A stretch of 49,004 bases of DNA from Flavobacterium orientale. Lineage in GTDB: Bacteria; Bacteroidota; Bacteroidia; Flavobacteriales; Flavobacteriaceae. This document shows positions 35,782 through 44,363 of the stretch, one piece after another (within the stretch, counting starts at the first letter, position 1; each line of letters opens with the position of its first letter). The stretch spans positions 1-49,004 of the forward strand of contig NZ_BMFG01000013.1 of NCBI RefSeq assembly GCF_014638005.1. Reading direction: 5' to 3'. The notes below the pieces were generated by a model. That model searched no databases. It saw nothing but the letters and a program-made list of their open reading frames with translations, and was not told where the DNA came from. The position numbers were made by a program, and so were the translations under genes.

Positions 35782-35866
35782 AATTAAAAAAATTAAAATT
35801 GATGATCTACTCTATTGTACAGGTTTTCGATCTTCCCCTGTGATACCGGCCGATATCCATATTTTA

Positions 35867-37363
35867 TTAATTTAACGGGTTGAATCGTTCTTTTCTAAAA
35901 CGACCAACCACTAAATATTTGTTAGTCATGCCAACAATTATGTCATCATATATTTTGAAACTTTTGATTTCTTCTCCTTTGTGATGATAGAAATAGAAAC
36001 TAAATTGATAGCTGTTGTCTTCTACTAGGTAAACATCAATTAAGGAGGCTTGTTGGAGCATTTCTGAACGGTCATATTTTCCCAGACGTTTGGATTTTAT
36101 ATAGAGGTACTTGCCAGATGTTGCAGCATAGGTATTGATTTTTTCCGGTTGTGTAGCAAACTTCTTTTCGCGGCCTTGTCTTGTATATGCAAATTGTAAA
36201 TCTACTTGATGTAAGGTGTCAATCGTTTTACCGCGTACAAAGCTGTCCAATGTTGGTTTCATTATAACGTATTGGTTTCGGTAGTAATACGTGTATATGG
36301 ACGTGTTGTTATGCGTATTATAGTTTAATAAACCGTCAGTGTCAAAAATACCATCCAGTCTTTTTTCCAAAATGTCGGTCTCTGAAACTACTGTTGCATC
36401 TTTATAGCTATCAATAAAAGCCATTACGTTTTCACCGGTTTTAGGTTCAGTTGCCCTCACCACAAACTTTGCCGTATCGACTACTTCATATGTTGAAAAT
36501 TTGGTAGTGCCGTTGTATATAGGTTGACCTTTCCAATCCTGTATACTTCCTCTATAAATTACAGGAATGGTACCGTCTGCAAAGTAGTAGTGTTTGTCTT
36601 TTATTCGGACTTGAGCCGTATTGAAATTGAAATGATGATTGTCTTGATTCAATCGAAAAGCCTTTTGGTGGGTTAAACTTGTGTCAATTTGTAAAATATG
36701 TTTAGGAGCAGAATTATTGCCTAAGTAGATTTTTCCATTGGCATAACCGGCAATGTAATAGGAATTGTACTCTAATGAGATACCTCGCAACATTTTTACA
36801 GGGCTATGCGGAATACGCCTAGTAAAGGCATTGTTGTAGTGTATTTTGTTTTCTGATGCCAGGAAAAGTACAATTACCGAGATACTGCTGACCACAGTTA
36901 CAAGTAGCAAGTATATACTAATTTTTCGATTATTTGTGTGTGGCTGGCTTTCGATAAAAATGGCTATCATCGCTAAAAAGATAAAAAACACATTAAATAT
37001 CAGGTGTTCGTTCCAAGTCATTTTTTCTAGTACACCACCGCAAGAACAGGGAATGAAATCACTGTAGTTCAGAATTATGTAGATGTAGGTAGTAAACATC
37101 ACCATAAGGGCATAGGAGGCAAAAAGGGTAGCTTTACGGAATTTACTAAAGGAAAGTGCTACAGCAATCAAAATCTCCGAAAGTGGAATTATCCAAGCTA
37201 TCCATTCTGCATAGGATCCCAGCATAGGTGATTGTCCTAATTGGACTTGAAAGTTTTCAAAATCAATTAATTTACTAATTGAAGTATATATAAAAAGTAA
37301 GATATACAAGTAACAAATAGCCTCTAAAAGTAAACTCCGTATTTTAACTGATATTCGCATCAC
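35867..37363 (-). CDS. MauE/DoxX-type redox membrane protein with C-terminal extracytoplasmic domain
   Basis: 498 residues. Four or five membrane segments in the first ~170 residues (ICYLYILLFIYTSISKLI; WIAWIIPLSEILIAVALSF; HLIFNVFFIFLAMIAIFI; ISIYLLLVTVVSSISVIVLFL) carry the MauE signature PCSCGGVLEKMTW, a CxC redox motif. Residues ~185-498 are a beta-rich, propeller-like extracytoplasmic region (YIAGYANGKIYLGN and similar). MauE/DoxX proteins are linked to disulfide and quinone chemistry. A partner with four cysteines lies directly downstream, so a role in its oxidation or maturation is plausible. It stands opposite the SusC/D/S9 operon. Confidence 0.8.
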   Translation of the reverse strand: MMRISVKIRSLLLEAICYLYILLFIYTSISKLIDFENFQVQLGQSPMLGSYAEWIAWIIPLSEILIAVALSFSKFRKATLFASYALMVMFTTYIYIILNYSDFIPCSCGGVLEKMTWNEHLIFNVFFIFLAMIAIFIESQPHTNNRKISIYLLLVTVVSSISVIVLFLASENKIHYNNAFTRRIPHSPVKMLRGISLEYNSYYIAGYANGKIYLGNNSAPKHILQIDTSLTHQKAFRLNQDNHHFNFNTAQVRIKDKHYYFADGTIPVIYRGSIQDWKGQPIYNGTTKFSTYEVVDTAKFVVRATEPKTGENVMAFIDSYKDATVVSETDILEKRLDGIFDTDGLLNYNTHNNTSIYTYYYRNQYVIMKPTLDSFVRGKTIDTLHQVDLQFAYTRQGREKKFATQPEKINTYAATSGKYLYIKSKRLGKYDRSEMLQQASLIDVYLVEDNSYQFSFYFYHHKGEEIKSFKIYDDIIVGMTNKYLVVGRFRKERFNPLN

Positions 37364-37461
37364 TCAATAGTTTTAATTCTATAGAGTAAAATTCACAATT
37401 AAAATTTTAAAACACTTGTTATATCGGGAGGTTTACTTATCAAAAAAGGATAATTATGCAA

Positions 37462-38397
37462 CTAGTCAATTGTAATAGAGGAATCAATAGTAGAATTACG
37501 CACAACTTCATTTGGAGAAACGCCAAATTGTCTTTTAAACGCTTTTGAAAAATTGGGATAATCTGTAAAACCATTCATTGTAGCAATATTTTTTAACGGT
37601 AAGGTAGTTTGTTGAATCATCAAAAAAGCTCTTTTCAATCGTTCAACAGTGTAAAATTTATAGATACTCGTTTTAAAGAAGTGTTTAAAACCATCTTTTA
37701 ATTTATATTCATTGGTGCCAAAATACCTGGCCAATTCTTTTAAAGAAGGTAAAGGTTCTTGCAAATGAGCAAGAATATAATCATAAACCTTTTGAATTAA
37801 TAAAGCGTCTGATTTTCTCGAATTTGGATGTTTTGCTGAGTCATCACTGTTTTTTTGCTCTAGAGCTACATTTGATATTTGCGGAATGGAGACTACAAAA
37901 CTTAAAATAACTTCATCACGATTATATAATTTAGTGATGGCACAATCAACGGAAAAAAGCAGTAGCTCTTTAGTCAAAAATTGCAAGGGCAGCATGGTTT
38001 GGTTGTAAAGTGCGTCCTGAAAAGCTTCTTTTACTAAATTCAATTTTTGATAAGAATCCGGAGTTACAAAAGTGGCTATGGAATAACCTACTAAGTCAAA
38101 ACTCTCATATCCTAAAATGGTAAGCACAGCGGGATTAAAACTTTGTATACAGAAGGAATAATCCAACACCAGGTTAGTCTGGGTAATAAATCGAAACGAA
38201 CTGTGCGGGTTAATATATCCGGCATGAAATATAGACTCCTTCATTTCCTCGGCCACCATGTTAATTAAAACAACCAAGGTTTCTAACTCATCATCACACG
38301 AACTCAAAGGAATACGATTACTGAAATTACCTCTTGCCATTTCAAATAACATTTGATGCATGGCGACAATACGTTCCTCTTTGTGTTGATCTTCCAT
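37462..38397 (-). CDS. HAMP-like/PAS/AraC-type transcriptional regulator
   Basis: 311 residues. The N-terminal ~50 residues resemble a HAMP-like coiled linker (MLFEMARGNFSNRIPL); residues ~60-175 form a PAS-like sensor domain (SFCIQSFNPAVLTILGYESFDLVGYS in part); the C-terminal ~100 are an AraC DNA-binding domain (LKELARYFGTNEYKLKDGFK, FTDYPNFSKAFKRQFGVSPN). No membrane segment. It is 19 bases after a STAS-like gene on the same strand, suggesting co-expression and perhaps direct interaction. It stands just upstream of the MauE/peptide genes in the same direction, so it is a candidate regulator of this locus. Confidence 0.8.
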   Translation of the reverse strand: MEDQHKEERIVAMHQMLFEMARGNFSNRIPLSSCDDELETLVVLINMVAEEMKESIFHAGYINPHSSFRFITQTNLVLDYSFCIQSFNPAVLTILGYESFDLVGYSIATFVTPDSYQKLNLVKEAFQDALYNQTMLPLQFLTKELLLFSVDCAITKLYNRDEVILSFVVSIPQISNVALEQKNSDDSAKHPNSRKSDALLIQKVYDYILAHLQEPLPSLKELARYFGTNEYKLKDGFKHFFKTSIYKFYTVERLKRAFLMIQQTTLPLKNIATMNGFTDYPNFSKAFKRQFGVSPNEVVRNSTIDSSITID

Positions 38398-38416
38398 TGC
38401 GAGATGCTATAAATGT

Positions 38417-38800
38417 TTATAGAAATTGTTTTAAATAAATAATACCGGCTTCCTTACTAGTAAACACCTGAGTGGGTATAGTAGGCTTACTAATATGTAA
38501 ATAAAAATTACTAATGGTAAGGGAAACTTTTTGATGAACAAGTAAACCTACAGCTTTGGTCAATAATGAGCCGGATTGTGCCAAATAATCCCTCCCTGAT
38601 TTATCTGTATCAACAATACCCCTGATATCACAAAGTACGGGATAGGATTTTTCATTTTGAAATTGGATGCGGTCGGCAACAACGCGTTGGGCAACATCCA
38701 GTGTTAGAATCACCTCGGGTTTATATTCAAAAAAGAGAATGCCGTCTTCAACCCAAAAAAGGGCGTACTCATTCTCATAAATGCCATGAGCTGCAATCAT
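38417..38800 (-). CDS. STAS/SpoIIAA-like small protein (DUF7793-like)
   Basis: 127 residues, alpha/beta: strands and helices alternate as in SpoIIAA-like folds (ALFWVEDGILFFEYKPE; LDVAQRVVADRIQFQNEKSY; PVLCDIRGIVDTDKSGRDYL; KEAGIIYLKQFL). The C-D-I-R-G motif after a central strand is characteristic of the DUF7793 proteins I recall from Bacteroidota. STAS proteins commonly bind partners or small molecules in signalling. It is the first gene of a pair with the PAS-AraC regulator and may modulate it. Confidence 0.65.
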   Translation of the reverse strand: MIAAHGIYENEYALFWVEDGILFFEYKPEVILTLDVAQRVVADRIQFQNEKSYPVLCDIRGIVDTDKSGRDYLAQSGSLLTKAVGLLVHQKVSLTISNFYLHISKPTIPTQVFTSKEAGIIYLKQFL

Positions 38801-39105
38801 GATTTATGTAGTATTGGTTAGAATTTAACAAAAATAGCAACATTTTTAATTTTTCAAATTGTCAATTTGGGATAATTTGTTGAAAATTCAGTAATCACTT
38901 GTCTATTTGGGAATTATACTTGTCATAAAAGGAGTAATGAAATATGTAATACAAATCATATCAAATTTTATAATGAAATTTAACCCCAAACTTTAATAAA
39001 TAACTAACCAAGTAGGCCAATCAAATTCAAAGTCCCTCTCCTTCTTGTCCCGTCCGAAGGCGGGTGGTGAGGGATTTAGGGTGAGGTCTAACCAAAATCA
39101 ACAAA
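38801..39105. repeat. Intergenic region with CCCTCTCC...GGTGAGGG repeat
   Basis: AT-rich sequence to ~39030, then a GC-rich imperfect palindrome at 39031-39087 with CCCTCTCC on the left, CCGTCCGAAGGCGGG in the middle and GGTGAGGGATTTAGGGTGAGG on the right. It is the same interspersed family as 21748, 23816 and 43978. It ends 18 bases before the PLP-enzyme ATG, so it forms that gene's leader. Confidence 0.6.
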
Positions 39106-41532
39106 ATGGCAAAAATCAAACACAACAACTTTATCGACACTGTTGATGAAGTATTATCGGGTGCAAAAAATGTAGGTGTCTTACATCTGTACGCAGAAGA
39201 TAAATTCTTAACAGGTAGAACAATTCAAATTAAAGGAAAAGAAATGTATCATTTCGGAACAACCGGATACCTAGGATTGGAACAAGATGATAGAATTAAA
39301 GAAGCAGCCATTCAAGCTATAAGAGATTATGGAACTCAGTTTCCATTATCAAAATCGTACATCTCTCACCCACTTTATAGCGAATTAGAATCCAAAATCG
39401 AGGAAATGTATGGTATTCCACCAATCATTACTAAAAATAGCACATTAGGTCATTTAGCTATTATTCCAACATTATTAAGAGATGAAGATGGCGTAATTAT
39501 GGACCATCAAGTACATTGGAGTGTGCAGAATGCATGCCAATTATTAAAACTAAGAGGTATTCCAGTAGAAATGATTAGACACAACAATTTAAACATGTTG
39601 GAAGAAAAAATAAAACAACTTTCTTCAAAATGTGAAAAAATTTGGTACATGGCAGATGGGGTATATTCTATGTTTGGAGATTATGCTCCTATTTCTGAAT
39701 TAATTGAATTGACTAAAAAATACAGTCAATTGCACCTCTATTTTGATGACGTCCACGGCATGAGTTGGATAGGCAAAAACGGCACGGGATTCGTTTTCGA
39801 TAGCATCAAAGAACTTCCTGAAAATATTGTGGTGGTTGGAACATTAAGCAAAACCTTTGGAGCTAGTGGGGCAACATTGCTATGCAAAAACCAAAAACTT
39901 CGCGATAAAATTAAAAACTTTGGAGGTCCGTTAACCTTTTCTGCTCAATTAGAACCTGCTTCTGTCGCTGCGGCTATTGCATCGGCAAGCATTCACTTAT
40001 CGTCGGAAATTACAATCCGACAAAAAGAACTGGCTGATAAGATTGGATATTTCAACCAATTATTATCACAAGGCAATCTACCAATCATTTCTAAAAACGA
40101 TTCTCCAGTGTTTTTCCTCGGGATGGGAACTCCTATTTCATCTTACAATTTTGTCCATCGTTTATTTAATGAGGGATTTTTTCTCAATCTAGGGATTTAC
40201 CCAGCTGTGCCAATCAAGAATACTGGAATCAGAATCACTTTGTCAAGTCATAATCAAAAGCAAGACATTCACGAATTGGCAGAGGCTATGAAATACCACT
40301 ACCCAAAAGCTTTAGAAGAAACAAATAATAGTGATGAAAAAGTGAGAAAGGCTTTCGGTCTAAGTCTCGATGATGCACTTCATATCGAAAAGCAAACTTA
40401 TGATGAGGTCACAATTGAAGAAAAAAATACGATTGAAGATATTGACAAAAATGAGTGGAATAAATTTATGGGTAAAAACAATATTTTCGATTGGGAAGGT
40501 TTGGTATATCTTGAAAAGGCTTTCAAAAACAGCGTAGACAAATATAATAATTGGGAATTCTTCTACTATACAATTAAAGATAAAAAGGGTAAAATACTAC
40601 TAATAACATTTGGCACATATGGGTTATGGAAAGATGATATGTTGGCCACAGAATCCGTTTCCAAACAGCTCGAAGAAATCAGAAAAATAAACCCATTGCA
40701 CCTAACTTCTAAAGTAATTAGCTTGGGCTGTCTTTTCACGGAAGGAAGACATTGTTATATCAATCAAGAAGAAGAATTGGCTGAAAAAGCAATGAAACTA
40801 CTATTGGATAAATTAGAAGAAAAATATAATGATTTAAAAGCAGATATGCTGGTTTTAAGAGATTTTGAAGAGAAAAATACTTGGGATAAAGTAATACAAG
40901 AACAAGGATATTTCAAAATCAACATGCCGGAATCCTGTGTCTATAAAGCAGAGAAATGGCAAAATTATGAGGATTTTTCAAAGGTACTATCTTCTAGATC
41001 CCGCAAGCATTTTAATAAAGAGATTATACCTTTTGAAAAATACTATAACATAAAAATTAAAGAAAGCTTGAGCGATGAAGAAATGGACGTGGCATATAAA
41101 CTGTATGAAAATGTAAAAGACAATAATTATGCGATTAATACATTTCAATACGCCAAATCGGTTTTTGAAAAGATGAATTCATGTCCAAATTGGGAATTCA
41201 TTTTACTACACCTCAATTCAGTAGAAAATAGTCCTTTAGTAGGAGTTATGTTTTGCTACAAAAACCAAAACCATACCTATGTGCCTGAACTAATTGGGAT
41301 GGATTATAAATGGGCAAAAGAATTCAATCTTTATAGACAGCTTTTATTTCAAACCATAAAAAGAGCCAATGAACTAAACTTTCCTCAAATCGATTTTGGA
41401 GTTTCAGCTTCTTTTGAAAAAAGAAAAGTAGGTGCCAAAATAATCCCCAAAGTTGCCTATGTACAAGCTCGTGATAATTACACTATGGAAGTAATGAATA
41501 CCATTCAAAACGACTACAAGTCAATATCGTAG
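39106..41532 (+). CDS. Bifunctional PLP-dependent alpha-oxoamine-synthase-like enzyme fused to GNAT acyltransferase
   Basis: 808 residues. Residues ~1-405 are a fold-type I PLP enzyme of the alpha-oxoamine synthase group (8-amino-7-oxononanoate synthase, 2-amino-3-ketobutyrate CoA ligase, serine palmitoyltransferase): FDDVHGMSW (D215, H217) and GTLSKTFGASGA with Schiff-base Lys249. Known members condense an amino acid with an acyl-CoA, releasing CO2. Residues ~430-800 look like a GNAT-type acyltransferase (duplicated or extended), ending ELIGMDYKWAKEFNLYRQLLF and QIDFGVSASFEKRKVG. The fusion suggests formation of an aminoketone or sphingoid/sulfonolipid-like base followed by N-acylation. The product is not known. 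It is followed 31 bases later by rteC. Confidence 0.85.
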   Translation: MAKIKHNNFIDTVDEVLSGAKNVGVLHLYAEDKFLTGRTIQIKGKEMYHFGTTGYLGLEQDDRIKEAAIQAIRDYGTQFPLSKSYISHPLYSELESKIEEMYGIPPIITKNSTLGHLAIIPTLLRDEDGVIMDHQVHWSVQNACQLLKLRGIPVEMIRHNNLNMLEEKIKQLSSKCEKIWYMADGVYSMFGDYAPISELIELTKKYSQLHLYFDDVHGMSWIGKNGTGFVFDSIKELPENIVVVGTLSKTFGASGATLLCKNQKLRDKIKNFGGPLTFSAQLEPASVAAAIASASIHLSSEITIRQKELADKIGYFNQLLSQGNLPIISKNDSPVFFLGMGTPISSYNFVHRLFNEGFFLNLGIYPAVPIKNTGIRITLSSHNQKQDIHELAEAMKYHYPKALEETNNSDEKVRKAFGLSLDDALHIEKQTYDEVTIEEKNTIEDIDKNEWNKFMGKNNIFDWEGLVYLEKAFKNSVDKYNNWEFFYYTIKDKKGKILLITFGTYGLWKDDMLATESVSKQLEEIRKINPLHLTSKVISLGCLFTEGRHCYINQEEELAEKAMKLLLDKLEEKYNDLKADMLVLRDFEEKNTWDKVIQEQGYFKINMPESCVYKAEKWQNYEDFSKVLSSRSRKHFNKEIIPFEKYYNIKIKESLSDEEMDVAYKLYENVKDNNYAINTFQYAKSVFEKMNSCPNWEFILLHLNSVENSPLVGVMFCYKNQNHTYVPELIGMDYKWAKEFNLYRQLLFQTIKRANELNFPQIDFGVSASFEKRKVGAKIIPKVAYVQARDNYTMEVMNTIQNDYKSIS

Positions 41533-41563
41533 TATTGTAAACATTTGTGCAACTAATTTTATT

Positions 41564-42400
41564 ATGATGGTTAAAAAGACAATCGAATCATTCAATACAA
41601 ATTGTAACGAAATTTTAGAATCAAACGATTCAATGCTTAATAAGGCTAGTAAAGGAATCATATTGTGTAATCAAACCTTATCCAATTTAAAAGAAATTGT
41701 GGACAAACGAGATTTTAATACCGTTCCTGAAGAAATTGACTTTTTTAAAAACAATAAACCGATCCCAATGAGTTTGCTGATTTTCTTTACGGAAGTTCGG
41801 TCATGTGAATTGAGAATGCCAAAGGCCGGAACAACCTATAAAGTACAATTTTTACAAAAAGAGCTTCGCAAAATAAATAAGTTCTTTTATAAAAATGCCG
41901 ACTTTGTACATTATATGGAACAGGGCTACAGTTATTTGGATCATCAGTTTTTTACTCGCAACCATCGTAATAATTTTCCATTTACGCCAATGACAGATTA
42001 TTACCAGTTTCCCGAATTTTCCACTGCACAGGACATGCTTTGGGCTAAAGTAAAAGCAATGTATCGCTTTATACATTATATCCGCCAAGCATTAAAACGC
42101 TTAAAAGTAGATGATGCAGAAATCTTTGAAGAAAAAAAACACAAGGTAATTGTTTGGACCGGTCCAAAAACAGCATTAACCGAATTGATCTATGCATTAT
42201 TCTCAAATGGTGCAATCAATCATGGTGCAGCCGACATCAATTTGATTACGGCATCATTTGAAGATTTTTTCAATATTAAACTCGATAATATCTACAAAAC
42301 ATATTCCGAGATCAAAGCCCGCAAAAGCAGTAAAACCAAATTCTTGGAAGAGTTAACACTTAATCTGCAACAAAAAATGGCTAGAGACGATATAGACTAA
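41564..42400 (+). CDS. rteC: RteC-family protein
   Basis: 278 residues. The central PIPMSLLIFFTEVRSCELRMP and KFFYKNADFVHYMEQG, and especially the C-terminal WTGPKTALTELIYALFSNGAINHGAADI followed by a DYY-like helix and ARKSSKTKFLEEL, match the RteC family (each quoted only in part as evidence). In Bacteroides RteC activates excision of CTnDOT-type conjugative transposons. Elsewhere in Bacteroidota, RteC-like genes occur widely near mobile elements. Here it is linked to the PLP/GNAT gene and is followed by a terminator and an excisionase-like gene. No relaxase or integrase is present in the window. Confidence 0.88.
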   Translation: MMVKKTIESFNTNCNEILESNDSMLNKASKGIILCNQTLSNLKEIVDKRDFNTVPEEIDFFKNNKPIPMSLLIFFTEVRSCELRMPKAGTTYKVQFLQKELRKINKFFYKNADFVHYMEQGYSYLDHQFFTRNHRNNFPFTPMTDYYQFPEFSTAQDMLWAKVKAMYRFIHYIRQALKRLKVDDAEIFEEKKHKVIVWTGPKTALTELIYALFSNGAINHGAADINLITASFEDFFNIKLDNIYKTYSEIKARKSSKTKFLEELTLNLQQKMARDDID

Positions 42401-42420
42401 ACACGTTACTACGAAAACAC

Positions 42421-42463
42421 AAAGCAGTAAACTCTATATTATAATAAGGTTTACTGCTTTTTT
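42421..42463 (+). terminator. Rho-independent terminator after rteC
   Basis: AAAGCAGTAAAC (42421-42432) pairs perfectly with GTTTACTGCTTT (42449-42460) around a 16-base loop and is followed by TTT. It lies 20 bases after the rteC stop. Confidence 0.75.
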
Positions 42464-42683
42464 CATTATCCCAATTACTTGAAAATACTAATTCCTTTCT
42501 TTTCAATTTCTACGATAAAGCCAAATTGTATCAAATCAAAAAAAATCTGTCAATATCTACGGAGCTTATTTACATTTTGATGTTAAATTTCATCGTACTA
42601 CGAAACGTATTGGGATAAAATCAAATAAAATAGAGGGTATTTTGTAATCATAAAACAATAGATACTAATAAAAATCAAATCAT

Positions 42684-42974
42684 ATGACACTAGCAATCCT
42701 AACAAAAGAAGACCTTCATCAATTCAAAACTGAACTTTTGGTTGATCTAAAAAAAATTGTTAAATCTGAAGATAATGCAACTTCAAAAAAGTGGTTGAAA
42801 TCAAAAGAAGTCATTAAACTATTAAACATCTCCCCCGGAACCCTTCAAAACCTCCGCATCAACGGAACCCTAACCTACACTAAAATCGGTGGCACCCTCT
42901 ACTACGACAATGCCGACATCGAAAAACTCCTAAACACCAACAAAACGAATGCCCTACCCACCCTCTTCAAATAA
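42684..42974 (+). CDS. Excisionase-like helix-turn-helix (HTH_17) protein
   Basis: 96 residues. After a charged helix (KEDLHQFKTELLVDLKKIV) comes a MerR/excisionase-type winged helix: WLKSKEVIKLLNISPGTLQN, NGTLTYTKIGGTLYY and a final NADIEKLL. This DNA-binding family is widespread in Bacteroidota integrative elements, usually near integrase or mobilisation genes. Its neighbours (initiator-like and DnaC-like genes) fit a small element. The end of the gene is immediately followed by interspersed repeats. Confidence 0.85.
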   Translation: MTLAILTKEDLHQFKTELLVDLKKIVKSEDNATSKKWLKSKEVIKLLNISPGTLQNLRINGTLTYTKIGGTLYYDNADIEKLLNTNKTNALPTLFK

Positions 42975-43144
42975 TTCCCCTCCTCTGGAGGTGGTTTGTC
43001 ATACCGAGCTTGCCTGCACTGAGCTTGTCGAAGTGTCGAAGTATCTCCTGCAAAGCAGGTCAACTCTTGAACGCAGTTCAAGCAAGACTAATCACTAATT
43101 ACTCTTCACTAATCACTAATTTCTCTTCACCAATCACTAGCAAA
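42975..43144. repeat. Composite of interspersed repeats
   Basis: CCCCTCCTCTGGAGGTGG near 42977 belongs to the CCCCTCC/GGAGGGG family. It is followed by GTCATACCGAGCTTG-type text with TGTCGAAGTGTCGAAGTATCTC (about 43000-43045, read in parts), and then repeated CACTAATTACTCTTCACTAATCACTAATTT-like filler (in part) up to the ATG at 43145. An ORF that starts at 43010 reads through this filler and is not a real N-terminus. Confidence 0.65.
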
Positions 43145-43972
43145 ATGAACTACATTAAACACCTCGCCGCCTTCTTTGATAAAATCATCCAAGACAGCAC
43201 CTTAAACCCAACCCACATCAGCATCTACATGGCTTTATTCCAGTGTTGGAATTGCAACCGATTTCGCAACCCCATTAGCATCAGCCGGGATGAAATCATG
43301 CAAATCAGTAAAATCAGTTCCAAAGCTACGTATCACAAATGTTTGAAAAACCTACACAACTCGGGTTACATTAAATATGAACCCTCTTTTAACCCGTTCA
43401 AAGGAAGCCATGTCACAGTATACCCGCTTTCAGCGGTAGCAAATCCGGAGGAGTACGTAGAAAGCACAACACAAAATGAACCCCTTCGTGAATCGGTTGC
43501 TGAACCGGTAGTAAACAAGAACCGTACAACTGCTACAACGGGTAGCGAACAAGCAGTGGTATCTTCAATAAACAATACAAACAGTACAAACTCAAAAAAC
43601 AGCACAAAGGAAACAAAGGAAAACGGGCCGGTACAAAAAATTGAAAAAATCAATTCCATTGCTCAAGAAGAAGATCCTGCAACCAAAGAAAAAAAGTTGC
43701 CGCAAAAAAAGAAAGGATGCCCACCACCCGAACTTACCGAAATAGTCACTTATTTTCAAAGCCGGCAGTACCCCCAGCTTGAAGCCCAAAAGTTTCACAA
43801 CTACTTTTCGAGCATTGGCTGGCTCGTGGGAGGCAAAACTCCCATGCTCAACTGGCAAGCTGCTGCCGAAAACTGGATGCTCAACAGCCAAAACTTCAAC
43901 ACCACCCCACAAACCCTAAAACCCAACCAACTCAACGCAACCACCTCAAAAAACTATGACGAACCGCTCTAA
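43145..43972 (+). CDS. Winged-helix replication-initiator-like protein
   Basis: 275 residues, taken from the ATG at 43145 because the longer ORF begins in repeat DNA. The N-terminal ~100 residues form a winged helix (THISIYMALFQCWNCNRFRN; ISRDEIMQISKISSKATYHK; NLHNSGYIKYEPSFNPFKG). A long Ser/Thr/Asn/Lys-rich linker follows. The C-terminal ~70 residues (EIVTYFQSRQYPQLEAQKFH and GWLVGGKTPMLNWQAAAENW) resemble DnaD/phage-O-like C-terminal domains that recruit helicase loaders. The next gene encodes a DnaC-like ATPase, which supports an initiator role. Homologous pairs occur on Bacteroidota mobile islands. Confidence 0.7.
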   Translation: MNYIKHLAAFFDKIIQDSTLNPTHISIYMALFQCWNCNRFRNPISISRDEIMQISKISSKATYHKCLKNLHNSGYIKYEPSFNPFKGSHVTVYPLSAVANPEEYVESTTQNEPLRESVAEPVVNKNRTTATTGSEQAVVSSINNTNSTNSKNSTKETKENGPVQKIEKINSIAQEEDPATKEKKLPQKKKGCPPPELTEIVTYFQSRQYPQLEAQKFHNYFSSIGWLVGGKTPMLNWQAAAENWMLNSQNFNTTPQTLKPNQLNATTSKNYDEPL

Positions 43973-44290
43973 AATTCCCCTCCTCTGGAGGGGTGCCCGA
44001 AGGGCGGGGTGGCGAATCCGTGAAAATCCGTGGCCCAAAGCTTTAGCCAAACTAGCGAAGCAAACCTCCTACGCAGTAGGCCCTGTCATACTGAACTTGT
44101 TTCAGTATCTCATCCTTTGCGTCCCGAAAACTTTCGGGATTGCGTTAACCTTTGTGGTCTTTGCGGTTAAATATAAAACGCTATAAATAGCACAAATGAA
44201 ATCCGTGTAAATCTATTATAGCGAAGCTATCAAATCCGTGTAAATCTGTTTAATCTGTGTCATCCGTGTTCCAATAAAAAAGCGAAGCGT
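43973..44290. repeat. Composite intergenic repeat block
   Basis: From left to right: CCCCTCCTCTGGAGGGG (43978-); GTCATACTGAACTTGTTTCAG (44085-), containing ATACTGAA...TTCAGTAT arms; CCCGAAAACTTTCGGGA near 44124; and repeated AAATCCGTGTAAATCTGTT filler (44195-44275, in parts). These are common flavobacterial interspersed repeats. No gene is supported. Confidence 0.7.
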
Positions 44291-44363
44291 ATTTGTGCTT
44301 GAACTTGAAACCAAACCCGAGGCGAAGCCGAACAGAACGAAGCTAAACTTGAAACCCTTTCCA

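Noticed and set aside
42540..42660. Integrase N-terminal remnant (FDVKFHRTTKRIGIK)
   Set aside because: The frame is short and closed by a stop just upstream. The similarity is too weak to call a pseudogene.
43010..43144. N-terminal extension of the initiator-like gene
   Set aside because: It is encoded by interspersed repeat and filler DNA. The natural ATG is at 43145.
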